Shown: one piece after another, positions 36,786-47,200 of the stretch
How positions within the stretch are numbered: the stretch's first letter is position 1
Layout: each line of letters opens with the position of its first letter
Source of the DNA: JBFHIJ01 sp041596515
GTDB taxonomy: Bacteria; Bacteroidota; Ignavibacteria; Kapaibacteriales; UBA2268
Assembly (NCBI GenBank): GCA_041596515.1
Contig: JBFHIJ010000012.1
Coordinates: 1 to 64,000, forward strand
DNA length: 64,000 bases
Reading direction: 5' to 3'
Notes under the pieces: model-generated
Databases searched by the model: none
Seen by the model: the letters and a program-made list of their open reading frames with translations, nothing else
What the model was told of the DNA's origin: nothing
Position numbers and translations under genes: made by a program

Positions 36786-37414
36786 GAGTTTATCTCTATG
36801 ATTTTATTACAATTGCTGCACCAAGTGTCATCATGCGAGACTGAAATGATTGTAAGCGATTTGTCGTTTAAAAGATAATCAATTACTCTGTTAAGTGAAT
36901 ATCTATCTAAAGCAGAAGTAGGTTCGTCCAATAGCATTATTTTGCGTCTTAGCAATTTAGATATGATTATACCGACACGTTGCTTTTCACCACCTGAAAG
37001 CTCGACATATTTACTATCAATTACGTCTCTTTTTAGATTTAAAAAGTCAAACTCTAATAAAATATCTTCTTTAGATACTTGCAGGTGGCTATTTGCCTGA
37101 AAAGAAAAGGGGAACTTGATAACATCAAAAACAGTATCTTCATCTGGAAAGCTTAAGTCTTGAGGCAGCCATGAAAAATATTTTCTTACTTTATCAGCAT
37201 GAGTTGTCAAATCCAAATTAAAAGCAGTAATACTACCACCCAAAGGATTTTCAAAACCACATAACATATTAAGAATGGTAGATTTGCCTGAACCTGAGGA
37301 ACCTTTGATTACCGCTTTATCACCTTCGTAAATATCAAAAGACAAATCTTGGAATAAAGGATGTCCGAGATATTCCATAGAAATATTATCTACTATAACC
37401 AATTTTTCTCTCAT
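36782..37414 (-). CDS. FetA-like ABC transporter ATP-binding protein
   Basis: A 210-residue ATPase with Walker A (GSSGSGKST), a signature LSGGEKQRVGI, Walker B (IMLLDEPTSALD) and the switch His in SVSHDD. It overlaps the UPF0014 permease downstream by four bases, so the two form the two-gene transporter. In E. coli FetA is the matching ATPase. Transcription starts in the 120-bp gap before the divergent ATP-grasp gene. Confidence 0.87.
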   Translation of the reverse strand: MREKLVIVDNISMEYLGHPLFQDLSFDIYEGDKAVIKGSSGSGKSTILNMLCGFENPLGGSITAFNLDLTTHADKVRKYFSWLPQDLSFPDEDTVFDVIKFPFSFQANSHLQVSKEDILLEFDFLNLKRDVIDSKYVELSGGEKQRVGIIISKLLRRKIMLLDEPTSALDRYSLNRVIDYLLNDKSLTIISVSHDDTWCSNCNKIIEINS

Positions 37415-37534
37415 ATTATCAAATTATTGTAAGTAGCAGTACGTCAAAAATATTATATTAAAATAAGTAATTTTGTGCAAATAGTGATTCTATTTTCTAG
37501 TAAGTATTTAGTTTGTCTTTAATCGCGGTGAGTT

Positions 37535-38461
37535 ATGAAAAAAATTGGTGTATTGTTTGGTAATGAAAAAAGCTTTCCACAAGCAGTCATAGATAAAATC
37601 AATCAAATCTATCCTGATAAAGTTGTTGCGGAGTCCATCATAGTTGGTGCTGTAAGAATGGATCAGTTGCCAAGATACAATGTTATTTTGGATAGAGTTT
37701 CCAATGCAGTACCTTATTACAGAAGTGTTTTGAAACTTGCTGCAGTTAATGGTTCCCATATAGTAAATAATCCATTTTGGAAATGTGCGGATGATAATTT
37801 TTTCAATGCAGTACTGGCTCAAAGATTAGGCATCAAAGTGCCGAAAACTGCAATTATACCCAGTAAAGAAATGCCAGAAGGAACCGGCCCGGTTACTATG
37901 CGAAATCTGCAATATCCATTAGATTGGGACTATGTTTTTGAATATGTAGGTTTTCCTTGTATTCTAAAGCCAAATTTAGGGACTGGAGCTTATACATCTT
38001 TCAAGGTATATAACCGAAATGAATTTTTTTCTACCTATGATTTAACTGCTCAAAAACTAATGATAGTGCAGGAAGCTATTGATTATCAGGAGTATTATAG
38101 AGTTTATACTGTAGGCTATAAGCATGCAAAAATAATGGCTTATAACCCTGAGCAACCTATGCACTTGCGTTACTCGCCGGAAGATCCTGTTATAGAACCT
38201 AAACTTCAATCTGACATTGAAAAGATATGCACTAAACTATGCAAATCTTTAGGTTTTGATTTTAATGCTGTTGAAATAGCAGTAAAAGATGGGGAAATAT
38301 ATGTTATGGATTGCCTAAACCCTACTCCTAATGCAGATAGAGAATTTTTGAAAGATAACAACTTTGAGTGGTTAACTGATATTACTGCTACTTATTTATC
38401 AGAAAAAGCCTTAGCCAAGCCGGGTAAATCACCTGAGTGTATGCCTGGCTTTTTAGCCTAA
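37535..38461 (+). CDS. ATP-grasp superfamily protein of unknown substrate
   Basis: A 308-residue soluble protein. It has an N-terminal pre-ATP-grasp-like region (KIGVLFGNEKSFPQAVIDKIN), then ATP-grasp features: CILKPNLGTGAYTSF (nucleotide-binding Lys and Gly-rich loop), MIVQEAIDYQEYYRVYTVG, and the metal-binding end EIYVMDCLNPTPNADREF with acidic and Asn residues. Such proteins join a carboxylate to an amine or similar acceptor using ATP. No neighbour hints at the substrate: it converges with the methyltransferase gene, overlapping it by nine bases. A RimK-like ligase is the nearest general type. Confidence 0.75.
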   Translation: MKKIGVLFGNEKSFPQAVIDKINQIYPDKVVAESIIVGAVRMDQLPRYNVILDRVSNAVPYYRSVLKLAAVNGSHIVNNPFWKCADDNFFNAVLAQRLGIKVPKTAIIPSKEMPEGTGPVTMRNLQYPLDWDYVFEYVGFPCILKPNLGTGAYTSFKVYNRNEFFSTYDLTAQKLMIVQEAIDYQEYYRVYTVGYKHAKIMAYNPEQPMHLRYSPEDPVIEPKLQSDIEKICTKLCKSLGFDFNAVEIAVKDGEIYVMDCLNPTPNADREFLKDNNFEWLTDITATYLSEKALAKPGKSPECMPGFLA

Positions 38462-39616
38462 TTTTTTACACATTAGACATACATTGCCTAAGTCTTTAGC
38501 TTTAGCTACAAATATATATATATCACCGCCTTCTTTGAGGGCGGTTTTCTTTTTAAAGTCATCAATACTTATCGGCACATTTTTGATGGAGATATTTGCC
38601 TTCTTATCTGGAATCAATTTGGAAATTTCTTTTTTACTTATTTTTGTAATATTTAAAATATGAAAAGATCGTCCCGGAAAATTATTAATTATTTCATTTG
38701 AAGTAAAAAGATGAGTATTGCTGTCCAAAGCTGATAAGTTATATCTGTATCCAAAACTTTTCCAAAAACCTAATTTACTTATTGAAGTATTTGCTTCGTA
38801 GAGGTAGGTTTTGGGGCTACTAAATTCTAAAATACCTTCATTATCTACAAATTCTACTGTCTGCTTATTATTGGAGTTGCCAAAATTTACAGTAACGAAT
38901 CTAATTGATCCAGTATATTTTCTTTCGAGTAGAAAAAGTAATTCTTTACATTCATTTTTTACAGATACTATATGTACTTCTTTTACATATTTTAGTTGAG
39001 ATATAGCTCTTGAAATGTCCAACATAGGGGAGGTCTTGATTAGGATATATGTAAATTTATCATGCACGATGTCGAGAACTGCAATGGGATTAGGTTCCGT
39101 ATCTTCCAAAAAATAGGTTTTTTGACCTGCAGCACCTCTTCTGGCAGGGTCTAAATAAATAAAATCAGGTAAATCTTCACACTTTAAAATATAATCTAGG
39201 CTGTTGACATTTATTGATTCAACATTAGATAGCCCTAGAGTTTTAATATTCGAACTAAAGATGCGTTCCAGATGTTGATTTTGCTCAATATATATATGAT
39301 GCTTAGATTTTTTACTGATATAATAACTGTCAATACCCATGCCACCGGTAAGGTCGCAAGAACTTTCAAATCGAATAATATTCGATTTGTACTCTGCGGT
39401 AATTTCAGATGATGCCTGCTCGAGAGGTATAGTGTCTGGAAAAACAAAATCAAGATTATTATACAAAGTAGGTAATTTATCTTTGATTTTTTGCCTTGCA
39501 GCAATTTGAGATATTGCAAATTTAAGATTTTTATCCTTGCCGTACTTAAGCATAAGTTCCGAAGTAGAGGATAATATATTTTTTAGGATAAATGATTTTA
39601 TATCAGTTTCAGCCAT
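38453..39616 (-). CDS. THUMP-like/PG_1098-type class I SAM-dependent methyltransferase
   Basis: A 387-residue protein. An N-terminal helical region is followed by a Rossmann SAM-binding core with DLTGGMGIDSYY (glycine-rich loop) and DFIYLDPARRGAAGQK, the DPxRR form that replaces the usual NPPY. The C-terminal third has a ferredoxin-like (PG_1098) and THUMP-like region. These proteins are common in Bacteroidota; RNA is the usual supposed target, but the modified base is not known. It sits just upstream of no other gene on its strand except a DUF3078 gene eight bases before its start. Confidence 0.83.
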   Translation of the reverse strand: MAETDIKSFILKNILSSTSELMLKYGKDKNLKFAISQIAARQKIKDKLPTLYNNLDFVFPDTIPLEQASSEITAEYKSNIIRFESSCDLTGGMGIDSYYISKKSKHHIYIEQNQHLERIFSSNIKTLGLSNVESINVNSLDYILKCEDLPDFIYLDPARRGAAGQKTYFLEDTEPNPIAVLDIVHDKFTYILIKTSPMLDISRAISQLKYVKEVHIVSVKNECKELLFLLERKYTGSIRFVTVNFGNSNNKQTVEFVDNEGILEFSSPKTYLYEANTSISKLGFWKSFGYRYNLSALDSNTHLFTSNEIINNFPGRSFHILNITKISKKEISKLIPDKKANISIKNVPISIDDFKKKTALKEGGDIYIFVAKAKDLGNVCLMCKKLG

Positions 39617-39624
39617 CTGAGTAT

Positions 39625-40539
39625 TTAAAGTTTATAAGAAAAACCGACACCAAGGACTTCTTTAACTTGTAGTCTCTTCCCTTCGCCTATCTTAGTTTTA
39701 ATGCCATCCACCTGTTCAAATAGTGGCACATTTATGTTGTGGTCATATACCAGATGCAAGAAAATATTTGCAGCTATGTAGTCATTTACTTTCATGATGA
39801 GTGTAGATTCGCTATTTACGTCTATATTAGTCCGATTATTTTCATCTTTGTCTGTGTAGTTGTTAAAAAGTTCTAGTTTAGACTTTATAATAACATTTTC
39901 CATCAGAGGCTTTTCAGCTTTTGCAGTAAATTTAGCACCAAAGTCTGCTCTAAAAGTTTCTCCCGGATCTAACGAGTACATTCCTTTGGCTGATAAAGAA
40001 TCATTTGCAACCCAAATAAACCTACCTGCAAAGGGCGATAAGAAAAAAGAAAAAGCACTATTTATTTTATAATCTAATCCGGTAGACATTGTTAGATATG
40101 CTGGAGATAAAAAAGTAGACACCAAAGTAGTATCATCAGGATACTTATAACCGTTGGCAAACTGAGTATTAAACGACATATCTACAGTGTAAAATACGTC
40201 AGCAAAAGCATTATATCCTATCTTGGATTCAATTTCAAACTTGTCGTCAGTCTTTCGGATGTCATATTGCTCAGATGACATAAGACCGTAACGCATATCA
40301 AGTACATTATCCCACTGTACATTATCTTTTTTATAGTTTGACTGGATGTTAAGCAATCCCGTAGCGGCAATAGAACTTTCACCACCCTTAGCCCAATTAA
40401 GTAAAGCTAACTGGTTAAGATTGATATTTATATTGCCTTGGTTAGTCCAGAAAGTAGTGTCTGTAGTCTGAGTACCCGCAAGTAAACTCGAAGAGTATAA
40501 AAGAAGGGTAATTGCAAATAACAACTTGGCATTTTTCAT
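39625..40539 (-). CDS. DUF3078 outer-membrane-type protein
   Basis: A 304-residue exported protein with signal peptide (LLFAITLLLYSSSLLAG). The body opens FWTNQGNININLNQLALLNWAKGGESSIAATG, which is diagnostic of DUF3078, and is followed by alternating strands ending in GVGFSYKL, consistent with a beta barrel. The function of DUF3078 proteins is unknown; they occur mainly in Bacteroidota. I start at ATG 40539, which has GGAGA seven bases upstream and directly precedes the signal peptide. Longer frames to 40596 add no conserved residues. Confidence 0.82.
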   Translation of the reverse strand: MKNAKLLFAITLLLYSSSLLAGTQTTDTTFWTNQGNININLNQLALLNWAKGGESSIAATGLLNIQSNYKKDNVQWDNVLDMRYGLMSSEQYDIRKTDDKFEIESKIGYNAFADVFYTVDMSFNTQFANGYKYPDDTTLVSTFLSPAYLTMSTGLDYKINSAFSFFLSPFAGRFIWVANDSLSAKGMYSLDPGETFRADFGAKFTAKAEKPLMENVIIKSKLELFNNYTDKDENNRTNIDVNSESTLIMKVNDYIAANIFLHLVYDHNINVPLFEQVDGIKTKIGEGKRLQVKEVLGVGFSYKL

Positions 40540-40676
40540 TGGGATTCTCCACATTACAGACTGACACAAAATACGTAATAATCTTAAATTCAGCAAATCG
40601 AGAACTACATATAATTACAATCAGGAAAGAATTAATCAGGCATACAATTTGCTAAACTATAGAGTGGAGGTATAAA

Positions 40677-41504
40677 ATGAGTAATATAAAACACAAAATA
40701 GCTGATATTTTTATTTATGATGACAAGCGACAGAGTAAATGGCATGTATTAGATGATTATTTTATTACATCTCTCATTGTCTTAAATATTGTAGCAATGA
40801 TGCTTGAGTCTATAGAGTCACATTATGAAACATATAAAACTTATTATCAGATATTCGATATATTTTCTATCGCAGTTTTTTCAGTAGAATATATGATCAG
40901 GATTTGGATTGCTGATGAAGTTTACCCAGAACTTGGCAAACTTAAGTCAAGATTTAAATACATCTTTTCCTTTTTTGGGATTATAGATTTATTAGCAATT
41001 TTACCTTTTTACTTACCAATGTTTATCAAAGTAGATCTTCGCTTTATGAGAATATTGCGATTGATGAGGATATTTAGAGTTTTCAAATTAGTCCGTTTTC
41101 TTGGCTCAATTCAGCTTCTTTTGACAGCTATCAAAGAGCGCAAGGACGAGCTATTAATTACTCTTTTTGGTTCAGCACTTATGTTGCTTGTTTCTGCGTC
41201 ATTGATGTATGAGATAGAGCATGAGTTACAGCCTGACAAATTTTCAAATGTTTTTGAAGCTATTTGGTGGGCAGTTGCTACACTCACTACCATTGGATAT
41301 GGCGATGTCTACCCAATAAGTGGCTGGGGGCAGTTTCTTGCTGCAATTACAGCTCTTTTTGGTATAGGGTTGGTTGCTATACCTACCGGTATTATTAGTA
41401 TCGGTTTTTTAGAACAGATACAAAATAAAAAAGCATCTGAAAATTCTGATAAAAAAGAGCTTTATACATACTGCCCTCATTGTGGTAAAAAGTTACAAAA
41501 TTAA
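40677..41504 (+). CDS. Voltage-gated potassium channel with C-terminal zinc-ribbon knuckle
   Basis: A 275-residue six-helix channel. The voltage sensor S4 helix has Arg at regular spacing (RFMRILRLMRIFRVFKLVRF), the pore selectivity filter reads TTIGYGDVYP, and S6 follows (FGIGLVAIPTGIISIGFLEQ). The last residues are YCPHCGKKLQN, a single CxxC knuckle as in zinc ribbons, which could pair between subunits of a tetramer. This matches KvAP/Kv-type prokaryotic channels. The ribosome site GTGGAGG precedes ATG 40677. It is likely a single-gene unit ahead of mscS. Confidence 0.9.
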   Translation: MSNIKHKIADIFIYDDKRQSKWHVLDDYFITSLIVLNIVAMMLESIESHYETYKTYYQIFDIFSIAVFSVEYMIRIWIADEVYPELGKLKSRFKYIFSFFGIIDLLAILPFYLPMFIKVDLRFMRILRLMRIFRVFKLVRFLGSIQLLLTAIKERKDELLITLFGSALMLLVSASLMYEIEHELQPDKFSNVFEAIWWAVATLTTIGYGDVYPISGWGQFLAAITALFGIGLVAIPTGIISIGFLEQIQNKKASENSDKKELYTYCPHCGKKLQN

Positions 41505-41564
41505 ATTATATCAAATTTCTATAATGTTTACTGCCTCAATTTAGAGATTATTAGGTCACAAAAT

Positions 41565-43430
41565 ATGAGATACTTTTCTTTATTAATACTTGTATGCTTA
41601 GGTCTATTGACGGTTTCTGCTCAAAACTTAGAGCAGGATACGACCCAAATAGATACACTCCGGCATGATGATGCTGCTATAAATCTTATTCGAGAAGCAG
41701 ATTCGATTAGAGTTGCCGATTCTCTTTCAAAATCAAATTTAGAAAGAGAGTTGACAGAATTAAAATCTACAGAAGTCAAGAAAAGAAAAGAGCTGGAAGC
41801 TAAGCTGTCTAAAATAAGTATGCAGGATTCACTCCGACATCTTGCTATTAAAAATGAAATAGACTCTCTAAAAGGGAAAACAATCGGTTATCCTATTATT
41901 GTTGATTCTGATACTCTCTTTACAATATATACTAAAATAGGAACTGTCTCTCCTAAGGAAAGAGCTAAACTTATTAGCGTAAGGTTGGAAGATTTATATG
42001 ATAAGTTTATTCCTGGTATTGATACTATAGAAATTGTGGATTATGGGCAAACAGCTGACGTTGTATTTAAGGATAAATCTCTTATAAACATCACTGATTT
42101 TGATGAAATGTGGTATGAAAAGAGCAAAATGGCTTTAGCTCAAGATTACCAAGCAAAGATATTTTCTAATCTAATTAAATATAAGGAAAATACTAGTTTA
42201 TTTACATTGCTGAAGCAGATTGGTTTGGCTCTTTTAGCTATATCAATCCAAATAGGTTTAGTGTATTTAGTGAATCTTCTTTTTAAAAGAAAAATTGATA
42301 CATTAGTTGCATCTAAAAAAGATGTTTGGTTTAAGTCAATATCTATAAAAGAGCTACAGCTACTAGATGCTGAAAAAGTTACAAACGTAGCGATGTTCTT
42401 ATCGAAAGCTGTTAGGTGGTTTATTAATGCATTCCAACTCTACATAACAATACCGGTATTATTCAGCATATTTCCTCCAACTCAACGATTAGCTGAAGTT
42501 TTGTTTGGATATATTTTATCACCTGTAAAAGAAATATTTACCGCGTTTTTAAACTATGTTCCAAATCTATTTACAATCTTGGTTATAATAGGGGTTACCC
42601 GTTATATAATTAAATTTTTGCACTTCATCACTAGAGAAATAGAGAATGGGAACCTGCAAATCCCGGGTTTTTATCCTGAGTGGAGTAAAACTACATTTAA
42701 TATAGTAAGGGTTCTGGTACTTGCCTTTATGTTTATTATGATATTCCCTTATCTTCCGGGTTCTGATTCTCCGGTTTTTCAGGGTGTGTCTGTATTTTTA
42801 GGTATTATTTTTTCACTCGGTTCTTCATCTGTTATTGGCAACTTGGTAGCAGGAATTGTTATGACATATATGAGACCATTCAAAATTGGAGATAGGATTA
42901 AAATCAATGATTTAATTGGCGATGTAGTAGAAAAAACTCCGTTCGTAACACGAATAAAAACTCCTAAAAAAGAATATATTACTGTGCCTAATTCTAATAT
43001 TTTATCGTCTAACGTAATCAATTTTAGCACTTCAAAAGAAAATGAAGGTATTATCCTTCATACCACAGTCACTATCGGTTACGATGTACCTTGGCGTAAA
43101 GTACACGAAATACTTATCAATGCAGCACTGAAAACAGATAAAATATTGAAAGATCCAAAACCATTTGTTCTCCAAACAAGTTTGGATGATTTCTACGTTT
43201 CTTATCAAATCAATGCTTACTCGATGTTCCCAAATATGCAACCAATAATGTATTCTGAATTGCATCAGCACATACAAGATGAGTTCTTTGCAGGTGGAGT
43301 AGAAATTCTTTCACCTCATTACAGAGCCAATAGAGATGGAAATATGACAACTATCCCGGAATCATATTTACCGAAGGATTATATTGCTCCTCCATTTAAA
43401 ATTCGAATAGAAAAAGATGAAAATATTTAG
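41565..43430 (+). CDS. MscS-family mechanosensitive ion channel with long periplasmic front
   Basis: A 621-residue channel. Signal peptide (LLILVCLGLLTVSAQ), a Lys/Glu-rich coiled-coil periplasmic domain (about 20-200), membrane helices, and the MscS core with the pore helix SSVIGNLVAGIVMTYMRPFKIGD and the vestibule strand IKTPKKEYITVPNSNIL. MscS channels open when membrane tension rises and release solutes on osmotic downshift. It lies 60 bases after the K+ channel, and a 28-base palindrome overlaps its stop codon. Confidence 0.9.
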   Translation: MRYFSLLILVCLGLLTVSAQNLEQDTTQIDTLRHDDAAINLIREADSIRVADSLSKSNLERELTELKSTEVKKRKELEAKLSKISMQDSLRHLAIKNEIDSLKGKTIGYPIIVDSDTLFTIYTKIGTVSPKERAKLISVRLEDLYDKFIPGIDTIEIVDYGQTADVVFKDKSLINITDFDEMWYEKSKMALAQDYQAKIFSNLIKYKENTSLFTLLKQIGLALLAISIQIGLVYLVNLLFKRKIDTLVASKKDVWFKSISIKELQLLDAEKVTNVAMFLSKAVRWFINAFQLYITIPVLFSIFPPTQRLAEVLFGYILSPVKEIFTAFLNYVPNLFTILVIIGVTRYIIKFLHFITREIENGNLQIPGFYPEWSKTTFNIVRVLVLAFMFIMIFPYLPGSDSPVFQGVSVFLGIIFSLGSSSVIGNLVAGIVMTYMRPFKIGDRIKINDLIGDVVEKTPFVTRIKTPKKEYITVPNSNILSSNVINFSTSKENEGIILHTTVTIGYDVPWRKVHEILINAALKTDKILKDPKPFVLQTSLDDFYVSYQINAYSMFPNMQPIMYSELHQHIQDEFFAGGVEILSPHYRANRDGNMTTIPESYLPKDYIAPPFKIRIEKDENI

Positions 43431-43447
43431 GCTTGCCTAAATATTTT
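43420..43447. terminator. Perfect 28-base palindrome at the end of mscS
   Basis: AAAATATTTAGGC (43420-43432) and its exact complement (43435-43447) lie either side of two T bases, with the TAG stop of mscS inside the left arm. A terminator or a processing hairpin is likely, although the loop is only two bases and the T run is the end of the arm. Confidence 0.5.
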
Positions 43448-43516
43448 AAAATAAGACCTATATGGTCTTCGTTTATGATAATAAACAGATGTATTATCTC
43501 TATAAAAGAGGAAAAG

Positions 43517-44107
43517 ATGATAAAAGGACTCATGTTCGCTTTACTAATAGTTGCTTTTGGGTATACAGATGCAACAAGTGCTGACCATAAAATAAATACC
43601 GGGACAAGTGAGATTAAATGGGTTGGAAAGAAGATACTTGGGCAGCATAATGGAACTATAAAATTCAAAGATGGTCATTTGGATTTTGATGGAAATACGT
43701 TGAAAGGTGGTGAATTTACAGTAGATATGACTTCTATAAAAGTTTTAGATATAGAAGATGCTGAATACAACAAGAAACTAAAAGGGCACTTGGAATCGGA
43801 AGATTTCTTCTCTGTTACTTCACATAAAACAGCAAATTTTAAAATTACGAAAGTCAATAAAACAAAAACAGATAATGGCTGGTATTATTACCAAGTGATT
43901 GGTGACATGACTATCAAAGGCATTAAAAATCAGATTAAGTTTATTGCTAAAGTTAAAAAAACAGATTCAGGTGCAGAAGCTCAAGCAAAATTTGAAATAG
44001 ACAGAACAAAATGGAATGTTAAATACGGGTCTACCAGTTTCTTTGATTCCTTAGGTGACAAAGCAATTTATGATGATTTTGAGCTGGAGATTCACTTGAA
44101 AATGTAA
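43517..44107 (+). CDS. YceI-family periplasmic protein
   Basis: A 196-residue protein with signal peptide (LMFALLIVAFGYTDATSA) and a YceI beta-barrel: INTGTSEIKWVGKKILGQHNGTIKF, then VDMTSIKVLD, the KGHLESEDFF motif and GDMTIKGIKNQIKF. Family members bind polyisoprenoids or fatty acids in the periplasm. ATG 43517 with AGAGGAAA upstream is chosen over the longer frame that starts at 43433 within the palindrome. Flanked on both sides by long inverted repeats. Confidence 0.88.
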   Translation: MIKGLMFALLIVAFGYTDATSADHKINTGTSEIKWVGKKILGQHNGTIKFKDGHLDFDGNTLKGGEFTVDMTSIKVLDIEDAEYNKKLKGHLESEDFFSVTSHKTANFKITKVNKTKTDNGWYYYQVIGDMTIKGIKNQIKFIAKVKKTDSGAEAQAKFEIDRTKWNVKYGSTSFFDSLGDKAIYDDFELEIHLKM

Positions 44108-44136
44108 TTAGTTATTTGCTAATTATTGTGATTATT

Positions 44137-44166
44137 TATAGGCTGTCTAAATTTAGGCAGCCTATA
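44137..44166. repeat. 30-base near-perfect palindrome after yceI
   Basis: TATAGGCTGTCTAAA pairs with TTTAGGCAGCCTATA across zero bases apart from one G-T wobble. It is followed by ATATTATATATAG, not a T run, so it may be a terminator, a regulatory palindrome for the large gene downstream, or both. Confidence 0.5.
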
Positions 44167-44272
44167 ATATTATATATAGAAACTTTTTTAGCTTGGAAGT
44201 GTCAATTATATTGAGCAAAATCTTGTTATAAGTGTAAATAAAGAAGAAAGAATATATCATATTGAGGATGCT

Positions 44273-47200
44273 ATGAAATTAAAATATTTACTTCTAATAA
44301 TATCGATTTGTGTTATAGATTTATCCGCTGATAATGTTTATCAATTTTCTTTATCTAATGATTTTGATGTGTCTTCAGAAAATTCGTTTGTAGATAATAA
44401 TCAATATTTTGCTACTCCTGATAATAATTTGTTTCAAATCGAAGTGCTTGATGTAAAATATAATCCGGTAGAATCTATTGCTCCTGTGTTTCGGGAAAGG
44501 CAGGAACTTTGGTTTAGTGATGCAGTCTATAGATTGCATAAACAAGGTATCAAAAGACATATAGAGCTCGCAAGGGTAGAGTTCCCTTTATTCAAGTCTG
44601 GCCAGTCAGGTGACTCTATTCTTAGTGAGTGCACGTATAAGATTAATTATGGTATGGATTTGCCAAAAAAAGAAGCAAAATTAAATAAATACCAACTTGG
44701 AGCTTTCTCGGAAATTCAAAATATAGATGATCTTCCACGACTGATTGCATTTATCGGAAGTAAGAATAAGGACCGTAAGCTATCAAATGAAAACTGGATA
44801 GATCCTAATTTAGAATATCTGAAAATTAATACTAAAGAAGATGGTATAGCTTCAATATCAACTGATAATATACTTAGCCTTATGCCTAATTGGGAGGGGC
44901 GTGCTGTTAGTGAGTTCCAACTGTTATATAAAGGCATAAAGCACCCTATTTATTTTAACTCTTCTTTTCTTTCTAAAGGAGATTTTATCTATTTCCAGTC
45001 AAGCCGAGCTTATGGCGATACGACTTGGTATGATAATTATGCAGGCGAAGAGCCGTTTTTCTTAGTCAGAAATACAAATGATACTCCGGAATTATATAAC
45101 AAATTTCAGTTTGCTTCTAATCCTAGTACAATAATAGATAAAGTAAAAATCAAAAACCAAATCGAAAAAGAAAAAGAGTATAGCTTTGGAGATACTGTAT
45201 ATTCACACTATACCTTACCATTTGAAGGCTGGTACTGGCATATCTTTGATAAATATGGTAAGCCTGGAAACATTGATTTAAAGAGATTTAAATATAATTT
45301 GGTAACAACTCCGGCAGATGATCCACTATCACTAAAAATTAGATATAATACTCAACTTAATTATGATGCTTCTCGTTCTGATTTTGGCATATCATTGAGA
45401 CTGAATAACCAAGTACATGATTCAGTGTATGTGCAAGCTTTGGGGGAAGGTTTTTTAGAAAATAGTTCTACGTACCGACTTACACCCGGAGCAACTACTA
45501 TAGAAGTAAGAGCAATAGGCATAAAAGATGATATTGGTCGAGTAGGTATAGACTATATGGTGCTTTCTGGAAATGTAAAACCTTTTGCTTATGAAGGTAA
45601 AGCAGAATTTTCCATATCGAAACAAACTTCAGATTTTTCTTTATCAGTACCTGGGTTTAGCAGTGAAGACATTTTTATTATAGATACCATATCAGGTTCA
45701 ATAGCCACTGTAAAAGGTATATCGGGTACTTCTTTTCGTGTAAGTGCCCAAAATAATCAGGTGACACATGCTTCGATTGTTATAAATGACAGCATATATA
45801 CTTCAGAGGAAGCAGGTGTGCATATTGTTACTATGGATGATAACGGTAATTGGGAAAAGTCATTTTATACTCCTGGTATAGAAGAAGCTGCAAGCGTTAT
45901 TGATGCAATTCAATCAAAAAGTTTTGCAATATGTATAAATAAGTTTCCAATTGCAGATAAGATAAAAAATGCCTTGCAAGCTTTGGGAGCCTCTACAATA
46001 CCTGTGGCATCTAATAAAACCTATATCTTTTATGGGAAAAAAGGTAAAGAACTGTATGAAAAAGAGAGTAATTTAACTGTAGGAGATTCTAAGTTTTTAG
46101 CTCATGCTAAAGGGATGTCATTTCAGTCAGACTTAAATTTAAAGGCAAACAAAGATTATCATCTAATCCTGACTGATAAAGTTCATTCAGATAAAGGAAA
46201 ATTGTATAATGTCGAAAAACCGGATATTCTTGCAAAAGATAAAGATTATAAAGCAATTGTACTGACACATACTGATTTGTTACCTTCTGCTATTGCATAT
46301 AAAGAATATAGAGCTAATCAAAATGTAGATGTAAAAATTGTTGATGTAAATAATATCTATAACAGATACAATTACGGTAAAAAGTCTCCCCATGCGATTA
46401 AAGAGTATCTTCGAGATATTTATACATCATGGGAAACTCCTTTGCCTACACATGTTGTAATTATTGGTGATGCAAGCTGGGATAATAGAGACGTTATGGG
46501 GCTGAATAAAGCTAATGACTTTGTGCCGGCTTATGGTTGGCCTGTTACAGACTACTGGTATGTTGTTTTAGATGGCTCTGTAGATCAGATTGGAGACTTT
46601 GCAATTGGCAGAATCCCTGTTAATGATAATCAGGAAATGCTAAATTATATCCAAAAAATTAAGTCTTACGAAAATGCTACAAAAGCACCTTGGATGAAAA
46701 GATTTCTACATCTAAGTGGAGGTGATGGTAAAAATGAAATTGATTATGTTTTCTCCAAATCGATAATGCACGGTATACTTCTTCACCAAGAACCAATTTG
46801 TGCTGATACTACACATATCATTAAGCCTGTGGGAGACATTGTTAGTGAAGCAGTAGCATCAAAGATTAAGAATGAAATCAATAACGGAGTAAATTTTGTT
46901 ACATTTTTTGGACATGGTTCCCCTGAAGTTTTAGATATTGAAGGATGGCAAGTAGAAAAATTAAGTAATCAAGATAGATACTTTGGTCTTCTTACTCTAG
47001 CCTGTAATGCAGGAGCATTTGCCGAACCATCTCTAATAAAATGTAGAAACGAATCTTATGTTACTGCTAAAAATAAAGGTGCAATAGTTGCTATAGGAGG
47101 CACTGGTGTCGGTATTATGATTAACGTAGATAAATGGGCTAAAAGACAGTGGGAAGGTTTAATTCGTAGCAATACAAATATTAGAAATTTCGGTGAATTA

